Of a DNA stretch of 64,000 nt, positions 45,566 through 54,044 are shown piece by piece; the first letter of the stretch is position 1, and every line of letters starts with the position of its first letter. The position numbers were made by a program, and so were the translations under genes. The notes under the pieces were generated by a model. The model was not told where the DNA came from. It worked only from the letters and a program-made list of their open reading frames with translations, and searched no databases. The DNA is from Dokdonella_A sp963758365 (GTDB taxonomy: Bacteria; Pseudomonadota; Gammaproteobacteria; Xanthomonadales; Rhodanobacteraceae): the NCBI GenBank assembly GCA_963758365.1, contig CAVWVB010000001.1:186001-250000 (forward strand). Reading direction: 5' to 3'.

Positions 45566-45822
45566 CGGCCTGTAACAGAGGAAGTGGAAGAGGAATCGCG
45601 TCGCGAGCAATGCGGCGCCCGCGCAAGACCGGGCGGCGTCGGCTGGAAATCGCAGCGCGCACCTGCCAAAGGCGCCCAGGCTGTTCCTGCCGTTCAATCG
45701 CAATGCCGGAAGTTTTCGCGCGTGCGCGTGAAATTCCGGGCTAGACTCGCGCGACCCGATGCGGCGGCGCCACGATGCCGCACGCGCCGCATACCTGATC
45801 ATTGCTCCGTTGACCGTCTCTC

Positions 45823-47496
45823 GTGCCGTTGACCGACCCTCTCGCCCATCGCGAACGCTTCGCCGCGCATTCCTGGCGCGAACTGCTCGATCATCCGCTG
45901 CTGCTGGGCCTGCTCCTGCTGCTACCGGTCGTTTTCCTGCTGCCGCCGCTGCCGATCGACGAGACGCGTTACCTTGCGGTTGCCTGGGAAATGCGCCAGA
46001 CCGGCGAGTTCCTCGTGCCGCACCTGAATGGAGCGACCTACGCGCACAAGCCGCCGCTGCTGTTCTGGCTGATCAACGCGGGCTGGCTGCTGACCGGCGT
46101 GCACGCCTGGACCGCGCGCGCGATGGGACTGTTGTGTTCCGCGCTGACCCTGCTCCTGATGTACCGCCTGACCCTGCGTCTGACCGCGTCGGCCACGGCG
46201 GCGCGTCTCGCGCTGTGGATGGTGCTCGGCGCGATCTATTTCGCCGCGTTTGCGAACGCGATCATGTTCGACGTGCTGCTGACCACCTGCGTGCTGCTTG
46301 CGGTGCATGGCATCTGCGACCTCGCGGACGCGCGCAGTGGTCGCGGCGTTGCGATCACTGCCTTCGCGGTTGGCCTCGGCATCCTGGTCAAGGGGCCCGT
46401 GATGCTGCTCGACGTCGCGTTCGTTGCGCTGTCCGCGCCCTGGTGGAACGCCACCGCGTTGCGCGGGCGCAGTGCGCGCTACTTCGGCAGCTTGGGCCTC
46501 GCACTGCTCGCCGGCATCGCGATCGCGCTGGCCTGGGCGATACCCGCGGCGCTGCACGGCGGTGCGGATTATGCGCGGGCGATCTTCCTCAAGCAGACCT
46601 TCGACCGCATCGAGGGAGTCAGCGGGGCGAGCACGCATGCACGGCCCTGGTGGTGGTACGGGATGATCTTCCCGCTGATGCTGCTGCCCTGGCCGCTGGT
46701 GTTGCGCGGTGGCTGGCGCGCGACGCGCGCATGGCTGACGGCACCTGCGGCCCGCTTCGCGCTCGCGTGGCTGATTCCGACCTTGATCGTGTTCTCGCTG
46801 ATCGGCGGCAAGCAGCCGCATTACCTGCTGCCGCTGATTCCGGCGGCCGCGCTGCTCGCGGCAGTGATGCTCGACAACGCCACGTGGCGGGTGCGCAGCG
46901 GCCTCTTCGCGGCGACCCTGGTCGTACTCGGTTGCGTCCTCGCGTTCCTGCCTTTCTACGCGCGTACGCACGGACACTTGCAGGTCGTCGAAAACGCGTG
47001 GCCCGGCTGGGGTATCGCAATCGCACTGCTCGGTGCGACCATGCTCGCGCTGTCGCGACGCATGGACGGTCCGGCCGGCCCTGCGCTCGCGACCCTCGCC
47101 TGCGTGCTCGTGGTCAAGCTTGCACTCGTGCAGGGCACCGGTGTGCGCTACGACCCGCAGCCGGTCGCCGACCAGGTGCGCGCGGCACTGGCGCGCGGCC
47201 AGCCGATCGTGCACATGGGCTGGCATCACGGCGTCTATGAATTCGCGGCGCGCCTGACCCGGCCGTTGCCGACGCTCGGCACGATGGACGAGCTTGCACG
47301 CTGGGCGCAGCGCCATCCGGACGGTCTCGTGATCAGCTTCTACCCGCGCTTCCGCTTTCGCGCGACGCCACTGTTCACGCAGCCGTTCCGCGGCGCCGAG
47401 GTATCGATCTGGAACGTGCGCGACGCACTCGCTTCGGGCGTCGACGCGGCTGCCGCGCACAGCCGCGACGAGAGCGACGAGAGCGACGACGATTGA
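45823..47496 (+). CDS. GT39-type membrane glycosyltransferase (ArnT-like)
   Basis: 557 residues from a GTG. About 11 membrane helices. The first periplasmic loop has IDETRYLAVAWEMRQTGEFL and LNGATYAHKPPLLFW, typical of ArnT/PMT family enzymes that use polyprenyl-phosphate sugars; the acidic DE pair is the presumed catalytic site. FGLGILVKGPV-like GLGILVKGPV follows at ~185. It probably adds a sugar to a lipid or protein in the periplasm; acceptor unknown. The tail is a small tandem repeat, DESDESDDD. TAGACT at about 45740 may be its -10, giving a leader of about 70 nt. Confidence 0.87.
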   Translation: MPLTDPLAHRERFAAHSWRELLDHPLLLGLLLLLPVVFLLPPLPIDETRYLAVAWEMRQTGEFLVPHLNGATYAHKPPLLFWLINAGWLLTGVHAWTARAMGLLCSALTLLLMYRLTLRLTASATAARLALWMVLGAIYFAAFANAIMFDVLLTTCVLLAVHGICDLADARSGRGVAITAFAVGLGILVKGPVMLLDVAFVALSAPWWNATALRGRSARYFGSLGLALLAGIAIALAWAIPAALHGGADYARAIFLKQTFDRIEGVSGASTHARPWWWYGMIFPLMLLPWPLVLRGGWRATRAWLTAPAARFALAWLIPTLIVFSLIGGKQPHYLLPLIPAAALLAAVMLDNATWRVRSGLFAATLVVLGCVLAFLPFYARTHGHLQVVENAWPGWGIAIALLGATMLALSRRMDGPAGPALATLACVLVVKLALVQGTGVRYDPQPVADQVRAALARGQPIVHMGWHHGVYEFAARLTRPLPTLGTMDELARWAQRHPDGLVISFYPRFRFRATPLFTQPFRGAEVSIWNVRDALASGVDAAAAHSRDESDESDDD

Positions 47497-47537
47497 GGCC
47501 GCGCGTTTTCCGCGCCACCGACGCCGCGCTTCCGGCC

Positions 47538-48113
47538 TCAGAACGCGGGCTTGTCCTTTGCCGACGCATGGCGCTGCGCGCCGGCGACAATCTCGCGCTT
47601 GGCCGCCGCCGCATCGGACCAGCCCTCGAGCCTGACCCACTTGCCCTTTTCGAGATCCTTATAGTGTTCGAAGAAGTGGCCGATGCGGTCGAGCCAGTGG
47701 CGGGACACCTCGCCGATGTCGGCGATGTGCGCGTAGCCTCCGAAGATCTTCGGATGCGGCACCACCACGAGCTTCTCGTCGGCGCCGGCCTCGTCGGTCA
47801 TCTGCAGCATGCCGACCGGGCGGCAGCGGATCACCGAACCGGGCACCAGCGGCAGCGGCAGGATCACCAGCGCATCGAGCGGATCGCCGTCGCCGCCGAG
47901 GGTGTGCGGCACGTAGCCGTAGTTGCACGGATAGCGCATCGGCGTCGACAGCACGCGGTCAACGAAGATCGCGCCGCTGGCCTTGTCGACCTCGTACTTG
48001 ACCGGCTCGGCGTCCTTGGGTATTTCGATGATGACGTTGATCTCGTCCGGCACACTGGCGCCGGCGGGGACGCGTTCCAGGGCCACTTCCTGCTCCTGAT
48101 TGCCAATTTTCAT
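47538..48113 (-). CDS. ppa: Inorganic pyrophosphatase (family I)
   Basis: 191 residues, usual size. Hydrolyses PPi to phosphate, cytoplasmic. Active-site segments are IEIPKDAEPVKYEVDKASG, CNYGYVPHTLGGDGDPLDAL (with the DxDPxD-type metal site) and HYKDLEKGKWVRLEGW. The ATG chosen gives the family N-terminus. A 9-bp perfect hairpin (48116-48136) sits directly before the start and no Shine-Dalgarno is visible. It lies downstream of the H+-PPase gene on the same strand. Confidence 0.96.
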   Translation of the reverse strand: MKIGNQEQEVALERVPAGASVPDEINVIIEIPKDAEPVKYEVDKASGAIFVDRVLSTPMRYPCNYGYVPHTLGGDGDPLDALVILPLPLVPGSVIRCRPVGMLQMTDEAGADEKLVVVPHPKIFGGYAHIADIGEVSRHWLDRIGHFFEHYKDLEKGKWVRLEGWSDAAAAKREIVAGAQRHASAKDKPAF

Positions 48114-48115
48114 CG

Positions 48116-48136
48116 CGCACCGCGTCTCGCGGTGCG
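48116..48136 (-). promoter_or_regulatory. Hairpin abutting the ppa start codon
   Basis: CGCACCGCG and CGCGGTGCG, arms of 9 bp with a 3-nt loop, end 2 nt before the ATG of ppa. In the mRNA it would occupy the normal ribosome binding region. TATCCT at ~48165-48170 on the minus strand could be the -10, placing the hairpin inside the leader. Confidence 0.45.
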
Positions 48137-48273
48137 TACGGGGAATTCGAAAGGCGCCAAGGATAGTGCATGCCGTGCTGCGACGCAGCAGGCGGTTGCG
48201 CGGCGCGCATCCATGCCGCGCGCGCTGCCGTGCGTCCTTCGCGCACGTTCCGGGGCGCGGCGTTGGCGCGACG

Positions 48274-48294
48274 CAGGTCGGCTTGGCCGACCTG
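48274..48294. repeat. REP-like palindrome
   Basis: CAGGTCGGC-TTG-GCCGACCTG, 9-bp perfect arms, the same stem as the REP at 42771-42799 but with a different loop and no GTAG head. It lies between hppA and ppa. Confidence 0.6.
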
Positions 48295-48327
48295 ACGCAC
48301 ACGCATCCCGCGCGGGGCCATCGCGAT

Positions 48328-48352
48328 GTCAGGCCGGGGCGGCCTGAGCTAC
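48328..48352 (-). repeat. GTAG-headed REP palindrome
   Basis: On the minus strand GTAG is followed by CTCAGGCC-GCCCC-GGCCTGAC. It pairs with the palindrome at 48274-48294, reproducing the two-element layout at 42771-42864. It begins 27 nt after the hppA stop. Confidence 0.65.
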
Positions 48353-48378
48353 GGCACGCGAATCCCGCGCGTGACCGA

Positions 48379-50439
48379 TCAGAGCAGCGGCACCAGCAGC
48401 AGCGCGACGATGTTGATGATCTTGATCAGCGGGTTGATCGCCGGACCTGCGGTGTCCTTGTACGGGTCGCCGACGGTATCGCCGGTCACCGCGGCCTTGT
48501 GTGCCTCGGAGCCCTTGCCGCCGAGGTTGCCGTCCTCGATGTATTTCTTCGCGTTGTCCCAGGCGCCGCCGCCCGTGGTCATCGAGATCGCGACGAACAG
48601 GCCGGTGACGATCGTGCCGATCAGCACGCCGCCGAGCGCCTGCGCGCCCGCGAGCGGACCGCCGAGCCAGCGGAATCCGAATGCGACCGCGATCGGAACC
48701 AGCACCGGCAGCAGCGACGGGATCATCATCTCCTTGATCGCCGACTTGGTCAGCAGGTCGACCGCACGCGAGTAGTCGGGTTTCGTCGTGCCTTCCATGA
48801 TGCCCTTGATCTCGCGGAACTGGCGGCGTACTTCCTCGACGACGCTGGCCGCCGCGCGGCCGACCGCTTCCATCGCCATCGCGCCGAACAGGTACGGAAT
48901 CAGTCCACCGATCAGAAGGCCGATGATCACGTAGTGATTGGAGATGTCGAACGTGTAGATCAGGTCCGGATGTTCGGCGCCGAGCTTGTGCGTGTAGTCG
49001 GCGAACAGGACCAGCGCCGCAAGGCCGGCCGAGCCGATCGCATAGCCCTTGGTGACCGCCTTGGTCGTGTTGCCGACCGCGTCGAGCGGATCGGTGACCG
49101 CGCGCACTTCCGGCGGCAGCTCGGCCATCTCGGCGATACCGCCCGCGTTGTCGGTGATCGGACCGTACGCGTCGAGCGCGACGATCATGCCGGTCATCGA
49201 CAGCATCGCGGTTGCCGCGATCGCGATGCCGTAGAGGTCGGCGAGATGGTAGGCGCCCCAGATCGCGGCGCAGATCGCGAGCACCGGCCATGCGGGCGAG
49301 CGCATCGACACCGCGAGACCCGCGATGATGTTGGTCGCATGGCCCGTCGTGGACGCATTGGCGACGCCGCGCACCGGCGAAAACTCGGTGGCCGTGTAGT
49401 ACTCGGTGATCCAGACGATCACGCCGGTCAGGATCAGGCCGATCACCGCGCAGCCGAACACGTTCCAGACGCCGTAGCTGCTGTCGGACATCAGTTCCCG
49501 CGTGACCGGAATGAACGCGAGCAATGCGAGCATCGCGGAAACGATCACGCCCTTGTACAGCGCGCCCATGATCTTGCCGCCCGCGCTCGCGCGCACGAAG
49601 AACGTGCCGATGATCGAGGCGATGATCGACACGCCGCCAATGACCAGCGGATAGAGGACCGCGTTCGCGCCGGCCTGCGCGGCCATCACGCCGCCGAGCA
49701 GCATCGTCGCGATCAGGGTCACCGCGTAGGTCTCGAACAGGTCCGCGGCCATGCCCGCGCAGTCGCCGACATTGTCGCCGACGTTGTCGGCGATCACGGC
49801 CGGGTTGCGCGGGTCGTCCTCGGGGATGCCGGCCTCGACCTTGCCGACCAGGTCCGCGCCTACGTCGGCGCCCTTGGTGAAGATGCCGCCGCCGAGGCGC
49901 GCGAAGATCGAGATCAGCGACGAACCGAACGCGAGGCCGACCAGCGAATGCAGCGCCTGTTCCTGGGTCTGGCCCATGTGCATCAGGGTCACGAAGTAGC
50001 CCGCGACGCCGAGCAGGGCGAGCCCGACCACGAGCATGCCGGTGATCGCGCCGCCGCGGAACGCGACCGCGAGCGCGGCCGGGATGCCGCTGCGCGCGGC
50101 TTCGGCGGTGCGCACGTTCGCGCGCACCGAGATGTTCATGCCGATGAATCCGGTCAGACCGGACAGGATCGCGCCGATCGCAAAGCCGATCGCGGTCGAC
50201 CAGCCGAGACCCGGCACGAACCCGATCACGAGGAACAGGACGGCACCGACCATTGCGATCGTGCGGTACTGGCGATTGAGGTACGCGCGTGCGCCTTCCT
50301 GGATCGCCGCGGCGATCTCCTGCATGCGCGGATTGCCGGCGGGCTTGGACAGGATCCAGCGGATCGACCAGATGCCGTAGAGAATCGCGAGCACCGCGCA
50401 AGCCAGCGCGATCAACAAACCATGGTCATGAAACAGCAT
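48379..50439 (-). CDS. hppA: Membrane-bound pyrophosphate-energised proton pump
   Basis: 686 residues, about 16 membrane helices, usual size. Couples PPi hydrolysis to proton export. The catalytic segments ADVGADLVGKVEAGIPEDDP, NVGDNVGDCAGMAADLFE and DAYGPITDNAGG are intact. The K+ dependence position reads GNTTKAVTK: Lys here is the mark of the K+-independent class, whereas K+-dependent pumps have Ala. GGAGGG precedes the ATG. It is upstream of ppa on the same strand and near the PPi-dependent phosphofructokinase. Confidence 0.96.
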   Translation of the reverse strand: MLFHDHGLLIALACAVLAILYGIWSIRWILSKPAGNPRMQEIAAAIQEGARAYLNRQYRTIAMVGAVLFLVIGFVPGLGWSTAIGFAIGAILSGLTGFIGMNISVRANVRTAEAARSGIPAALAVAFRGGAITGMLVVGLALLGVAGYFVTLMHMGQTQEQALHSLVGLAFGSSLISIFARLGGGIFTKGADVGADLVGKVEAGIPEDDPRNPAVIADNVGDNVGDCAGMAADLFETYAVTLIATMLLGGVMAAQAGANAVLYPLVIGGVSIIASIIGTFFVRASAGGKIMGALYKGVIVSAMLALLAFIPVTRELMSDSSYGVWNVFGCAVIGLILTGVIVWITEYYTATEFSPVRGVANASTTGHATNIIAGLAVSMRSPAWPVLAICAAIWGAYHLADLYGIAIAATAMLSMTGMIVALDAYGPITDNAGGIAEMAELPPEVRAVTDPLDAVGNTTKAVTKGYAIGSAGLAALVLFADYTHKLGAEHPDLIYTFDISNHYVIIGLLIGGLIPYLFGAMAMEAVGRAAASVVEEVRRQFREIKGIMEGTTKPDYSRAVDLLTKSAIKEMMIPSLLPVLVPIAVAFGFRWLGGPLAGAQALGGVLIGTIVTGLFVAISMTTGGGAWDNAKKYIEDGNLGGKGSEAHKAAVTGDTVGDPYKDTAGPAINPLIKIINIVALLLVPLL

Positions 50440-50778
50440 CGAACCCTCCCTCAGACTTGCCAGAGTAAATTGCGGAACCGGTCATCCTCGCGGGGCGTGC
50501 AATCCTTCATCGCCGTTCCGTCGCACCTGGCAGGTCAAACCCGCAGGTCCGGCATGGTGGCGCGTCGCTGCCGGGGCGGTCTCTCGAACCGCCCGCCGGA
50601 CGTGTGCAGGAATTGCGAAATTGCAGCGAGCCAACCGGTCGAGTATAGCCAAGCGGCGCCGCCAAGCGCATTGCGGCAATGCAGCATTCCGGATCCGCGG
50701 GCCGTTCGTGGCCAGTCTGCTATAACGCGCGGGTCCGGTGCTCCGCGCCGCGTCCCCGTCCAGCGCGAACGAGCCTGC
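50440..50778. other. 339-bp intergenic region between hppA and the acyltransferase gene
   Basis: No gene is supported here. For the plus-strand gene, TATAAC at 50721-50726 is a possible -10. For hppA, TATACT on the minus strand (50647-50642) is a possible -10 about 200 nt before its start. A GC-rich self-complementary core GCGGCGCCGC lies near 50660 next to the latter. No -35 for either is convincing. Confidence 0.4.
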
Positions 50779-51933
50779 ATGCGATCCGAACCGGCCGGCG
50801 AGCGGCGCGACTACTTTCCCGGCTTGACCGGCCTGCGCGGGATCGCGGCGGGCTGGGTCGTGCTGTTCCACCTGTGGTTGCTCGCGGGTGCCCCGCGTCT
50901 CGTGCTGTTCGGTCGGGCCGACGTCACCGCGCTGTTCTCGTGCGGCTATCTCGGCGTCGATCTGTTCTTCGTGCTGTCGGGCTTCCTGCTCGGTCTGCCG
51001 TTCCTCGCCTGGGCCCGCGGCACGCGCGCTTTTCCGGATCTCGCCCGGTTCTGGAAACGGCGCTGCCTGCGCGTACTGCCGGCCTACTACGCGCAGCTCC
51101 TGATCCTGATCGCGGCCGGCTGGCTGCTCGCGGGCAGCCTGCCGGTGGATCTGCACCGCTTCCTGGCTTATCTGAGCATGGAGTTCGTGTTCTTCGACGG
51201 CATCAACCCGATGCTCAACGGGGTCTGGTGGAGCCTGCCGGTCGAATGGAACTTCTACATCGTGCTGCCGCTGCTCGCATGGCTGTTCGCGCGCGCGCGC
51301 TGGTGGCTCGTCGCGGGCGGCGTGCTGATTGCGGTGGTCGCGTTCCGGCTGTTCTGCTACGAGCTGCTGGGCGCCGGGCGTTCGATCGGTCCGATCGCCT
51401 ATCCGATGATCATCCAGTTGCCCGGCCGCCTCGACGAATTCGTGTTCGGCATGCTCGGTGCATGGTTTCACCTGCGTCGCGGCGCAGCGACGCCGCGCCG
51501 CGACCACGCGGTTCTCGCACTGGGGCTGCTCGGCCTGTTCGCGCTGCTGTGCGTGCTAGACGGCCGTGCGGACCTGTTCGCGACCGGCGACGCACCACTG
51601 ATCTTCGGCTATGCGACGTTCGCGGGTGCCGCCCTGGGCCTGATCGTGTACGCGGCCGCGTCACCGTTGCGGCTCGCCCGATTCCTGTTCGCGGGACGGC
51701 TGCTCGCGTTCCTCGGCACGATCAGCTACAGCCTGTACCTGTGGCATGCGATCGTGTTCCAGGTCGCGTACCGCAGCGGACTCCCGCAATGGCCGGCGCT
51801 GGCGGGCCTGGGCCGGCTCGCGCTCGTGATGATCCCGGTCGCTCTCGCGATCGCATGGATCTCGTACCGCCTGACCGAGCATCCGTTCCTGGTCACCGCG
51901 CCGGCCGCGCATCAGGATGCGCGACGCGGGTGA
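50779..51933 (+). CDS. Acyltransferase 3 family membrane protein (OafA-like)
   Basis: 384 residues, about 10 membrane helices. Family signatures: FPGLTGLRGIAAGWVVLFHL near the start with the catalytic His, GYLGVDLFFVLSGFLL, FWKRRCLRVLPAYY, and WWSLPVEWNFYIVLPLL. Enzymes of this family O-acylate surface polysaccharides or lipids with acetyl or other acyl groups. The target is unknown. The ATG at 50779 was chosen because the long open frame upstream is antisense to hppA and the family N-terminus begins here. Confidence 0.88.
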   Translation: MRSEPAGERRDYFPGLTGLRGIAAGWVVLFHLWLLAGAPRLVLFGRADVTALFSCGYLGVDLFFVLSGFLLGLPFLAWARGTRAFPDLARFWKRRCLRVLPAYYAQLLILIAAGWLLAGSLPVDLHRFLAYLSMEFVFFDGINPMLNGVWWSLPVEWNFYIVLPLLAWLFARARWWLVAGGVLIAVVAFRLFCYELLGAGRSIGPIAYPMIIQLPGRLDEFVFGMLGAWFHLRRGAATPRRDHAVLALGLLGLFALLCVLDGRADLFATGDAPLIFGYATFAGAALGLIVYAAASPLRLARFLFAGRLLAFLGTISYSLYLWHAIVFQVAYRSGLPQWPALAGLGRLALVMIPVALAIAWISYRLTEHPFLVTAPAAHQDARRG

Positions 51934-51979
51934 CATGTCGTGGCGTCATGCAGTGCCCGGTCGAATGCGACCTCGCGTC

Positions 51980-53239
51980 CTAGCCGTCGATCCGGTAGGC
52001 AGGCAGTTTTCTGCGTACCAGGCGATTGCGAAGGCGCACGTAGCCGGGTAGTCCGTCCCTCGCGTATTTCGGCGGGTCTTCGCCGCGAATCAGCGGCTCG
52101 AGATAGCGCCGCGCCGCGGCGGTGATGCCATAGCCGTCGCGGCGGATGAATCCCTTCGGCAGTTTCTTTTCGTGGTTCGCGACCTTTTCCAGCGGCGCGG
52201 CTTCGATCTTCCAGCGATACGGTGTGTCCGACGTGCGCACGATCACCGGCATCACCGCGTTGCGCCCCGCGAGCGCGTATTCGACCGCGGCCTTGCCGAC
52301 CGCCCAGGCCTGATCCGCATCGGTCTTCGAAGCGAGGTGGCGCGCCGAGCGCTGCAGGTAGTCGGGCAGCGCCCAGTGGTACTTGTAGCCGAGCCGCGCC
52401 TTGACCAGGCTGGCCAGAAACGGCGCGACGCCGCCGAGCTGGCTGTGCCCGAACGCGTCGGTGGTGCCCGCTTCGGCGAGAAAGCGGCCGGAAGCGTCCT
52501 TGAGTCCTTCCGACGCAACCACCGTGCAGTAGCCGACGCGCTCGACGCTCGCGCTCACGCGCTGCAGGAAACCGGCCTCGTCGAACGGAACTTCCGGAAA
52601 CAGGATCAGGTGCGGCGGATCGCCGGCCTTGCGCGCGGCGAGCCCGGCGGCCGCGGCGATCCAGCCCGCGTGACGCCCCATCACCTCGAGAATGAACACC
52701 TTGGTCGACGATTCGCACATCGATTCGACGTCCAGGCTCGCTTCGGCAACCGACACTGCGGTGTATTTGGCCACCGAGCCAAACCCGGGGCAGCAGTCGG
52801 TGACCGCGAGATCGTTGTCGACGGTCTTGGGCACGCCGATCACGCAGACCGGATAGCCGAGCTCCGTGCCGATCTGCGAGATCTTCAGCGCGGTGTCGGC
52901 CGAATCATTGCCGCCGTTGTAGAGGAACCAGCGGATGCCGTGCGCGCGGAATACCGCGATCAGTCGTTCGTACTGCGCGCGGTTGTGCTGCAGCGACTTC
53001 AGCTTGTAGCGACACGAACCGAATGCGCCGCCCGGAGTGTGCCGCAGCGCGGCGATATCGCGGCGGCTTTCCAGCGATGTGTCGATCAGTTCCTCGCGCA
53101 GCGCGCCGATGATTCCGTTGCGCGCCGCGAGGACCTTCACCCCGCGCGCGCGCGCGGTCTCGATGACCGCGCACGCGGTCGCATTGATCACGGCGGTAAC
53201 CCCCCCCGATTGCGCATACAGCAGCTTGCCCTGAGTCAT
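51980..53239 (-). CDS. pfp: Pyrophosphate-dependent 6-phosphofructokinase
   Basis: 419 residues, longer than ATP-dependent PfkA and usual for PPi-PFK. It phosphorylates fructose-6-phosphate reversibly with PPi. The donor-site residues read NGGNDS, with Asp where ATP enzymes have Gly, and PKTVDND, with Lys where ATP enzymes have Gly; both are the accepted PPi determinants. The glycine loop AQSGGVTAVINA and MGRHAGWIA are also present. GGGAGAATCG stands just before the ATG. It diverges from adk and lies 1.5 kb from the H+-PPase gene. Confidence 0.93.
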   Translation of the reverse strand: MTQGKLLYAQSGGVTAVINATACAVIETARARGVKVLAARNGIIGALREELIDTSLESRRDIAALRHTPGGAFGSCRYKLKSLQHNRAQYERLIAVFRAHGIRWFLYNGGNDSADTALKISQIGTELGYPVCVIGVPKTVDNDLAVTDCCPGFGSVAKYTAVSVAEASLDVESMCESSTKVFILEVMGRHAGWIAAAAGLAARKAGDPPHLILFPEVPFDEAGFLQRVSASVERVGYCTVVASEGLKDASGRFLAEAGTTDAFGHSQLGGVAPFLASLVKARLGYKYHWALPDYLQRSARHLASKTDADQAWAVGKAAVEYALAGRNAVMPVIVRTSDTPYRWKIEAAPLEKVANHEKKLPKGFIRRDGYGITAAARRYLEPLIRGEDPPKYARDGLPGYVRLRNRLVRRKLPAYRIDG

Positions 53240-53261
53240 CGATTCTCCCTTGCAGCGCGGT

Positions 53262-53290
53262 TTGACAGGTTTCTGGCCAGCCGCTAGCGT
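53262..53290 (+). promoter_or_regulatory. Sigma-70-type promoter upstream of adk
   Basis: TTGACA at 53262-53267, a 17-bp spacer, then TAGCGT at 53285-53290. An inverted repeat GGCCAGCCG (53275-53283) and CGGCTGGCC (53306-53314), 9-bp perfect arms 22 nt apart, overlaps the spacer and the start site and could be an operator. The region also separates adk from the divergent phosphofructokinase gene. Confidence 0.5.
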
Positions 53291-53386
53291 TACCTTTCTT
53301 CCCAACGGCTGGCCGGTGCGTCCGCAGCGGACGCGATTCCATCCGCTGCGTTTTCAGGAATGCGGCGCCAACGGCATCGGAGCACC

Positions 53387-53962
53387 ATGCGACTCGTTCT
53401 ACTCGGCGCGCCCGGTTCGGGCAAGGGTACCCAGGCGGAGATCCTGAAATCCGAGCTCGGCGTTCCGCATGTCTCCACCGGCGACCTGCTGCGCGCCGCG
53501 GTCAAGGCCGGCACGCCACTCGGGCTCAAGGCCAAGGCGGTCATGGACGCGGGTCGGCTTGTATCCGACGACATCGTGCTTGCGATGCTCGAGGAGCGCC
53601 TGGCCCAGCCCGATGCGGTCGCGGGGTTCATCCTCGACGGTTATCCGCGCAATGTCGCGCAGTGCGAGGCGCTCGAGGCGCTGCTTGCGCGGATCGGCCA
53701 GCCGCTCGAGGTCGCGGTCAAGCTTGACGTGCCGAGCGAGATGATCGTCGAGCGCATCGCGGGGCGTGCCGCCGCGCAGGGTCGCGACGACGACACGCCC
53801 GAGACGGTGCGCGAGCGCCTGCGCGTGTATGCCGAGCAGACGGAGCCGGTGGCCGGACATTTCGCCGAGATCGGCAAGCTCGAGATCGTCGATGGCGTCG
53901 GTGAAACCCAGGTCGTCACGCAGCGCATTCTCGCGGCGTTGCCGGAGACTCGCGCAGCCTGA
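53387..53962 (+). CDS. adk: Adenylate kinase (short form)
   Basis: 191 residues. Catalyses AMP + ATP to 2 ADP. P-loop GAPGSGKGTQAEIL at 7-20, the NMP region STGDLLRAAVKAGTPLG, and DGYPRNVAQCEALE. The long zinc-type LID domain is absent, so this is the short bacterial form (GRAAAQGRDDDTPETVRERL spans the LID). The ATG follows the promoter at 53262-53290; an upstream start nine codons earlier is possible but lacks support. Confidence 0.95.
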   Translation: MRLVLLGAPGSGKGTQAEILKSELGVPHVSTGDLLRAAVKAGTPLGLKAKAVMDAGRLVSDDIVLAMLEERLAQPDAVAGFILDGYPRNVAQCEALEALLARIGQPLEVAVKLDVPSEMIVERIAGRAAAQGRDDDTPETVRERLRVYAEQTEPVAGHFAEIGKLEIVDGVGETQVVTQRILAALPETRAA

Positions 53963-54044
53963 GTCCAGGCGCAGACCTCGCGTTGGCGGTTGCGTTCCTC
54001 GCGAACGGGGCACGGTCCCGGAACGCTCACCGCGCTTCCCCTGA

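Noticed and set aside
47456..47493. GAGAGCGAC tandem codons at the end of the glycosyltransferase gene
   Set aside because: A short acidic tail (DESDESDDD) from a few codon repeats; too small to mean more than slippage.
48100..50778. A very long plus-strand open frame antisense to hppA, continuous with the acyltransferase gene
   Set aside because: The product is rich in Arg, Asp, His and Gln with no domain, as expected when a GC-rich gene is read in its complementary frame; hppA on the other strand is unmistakable.
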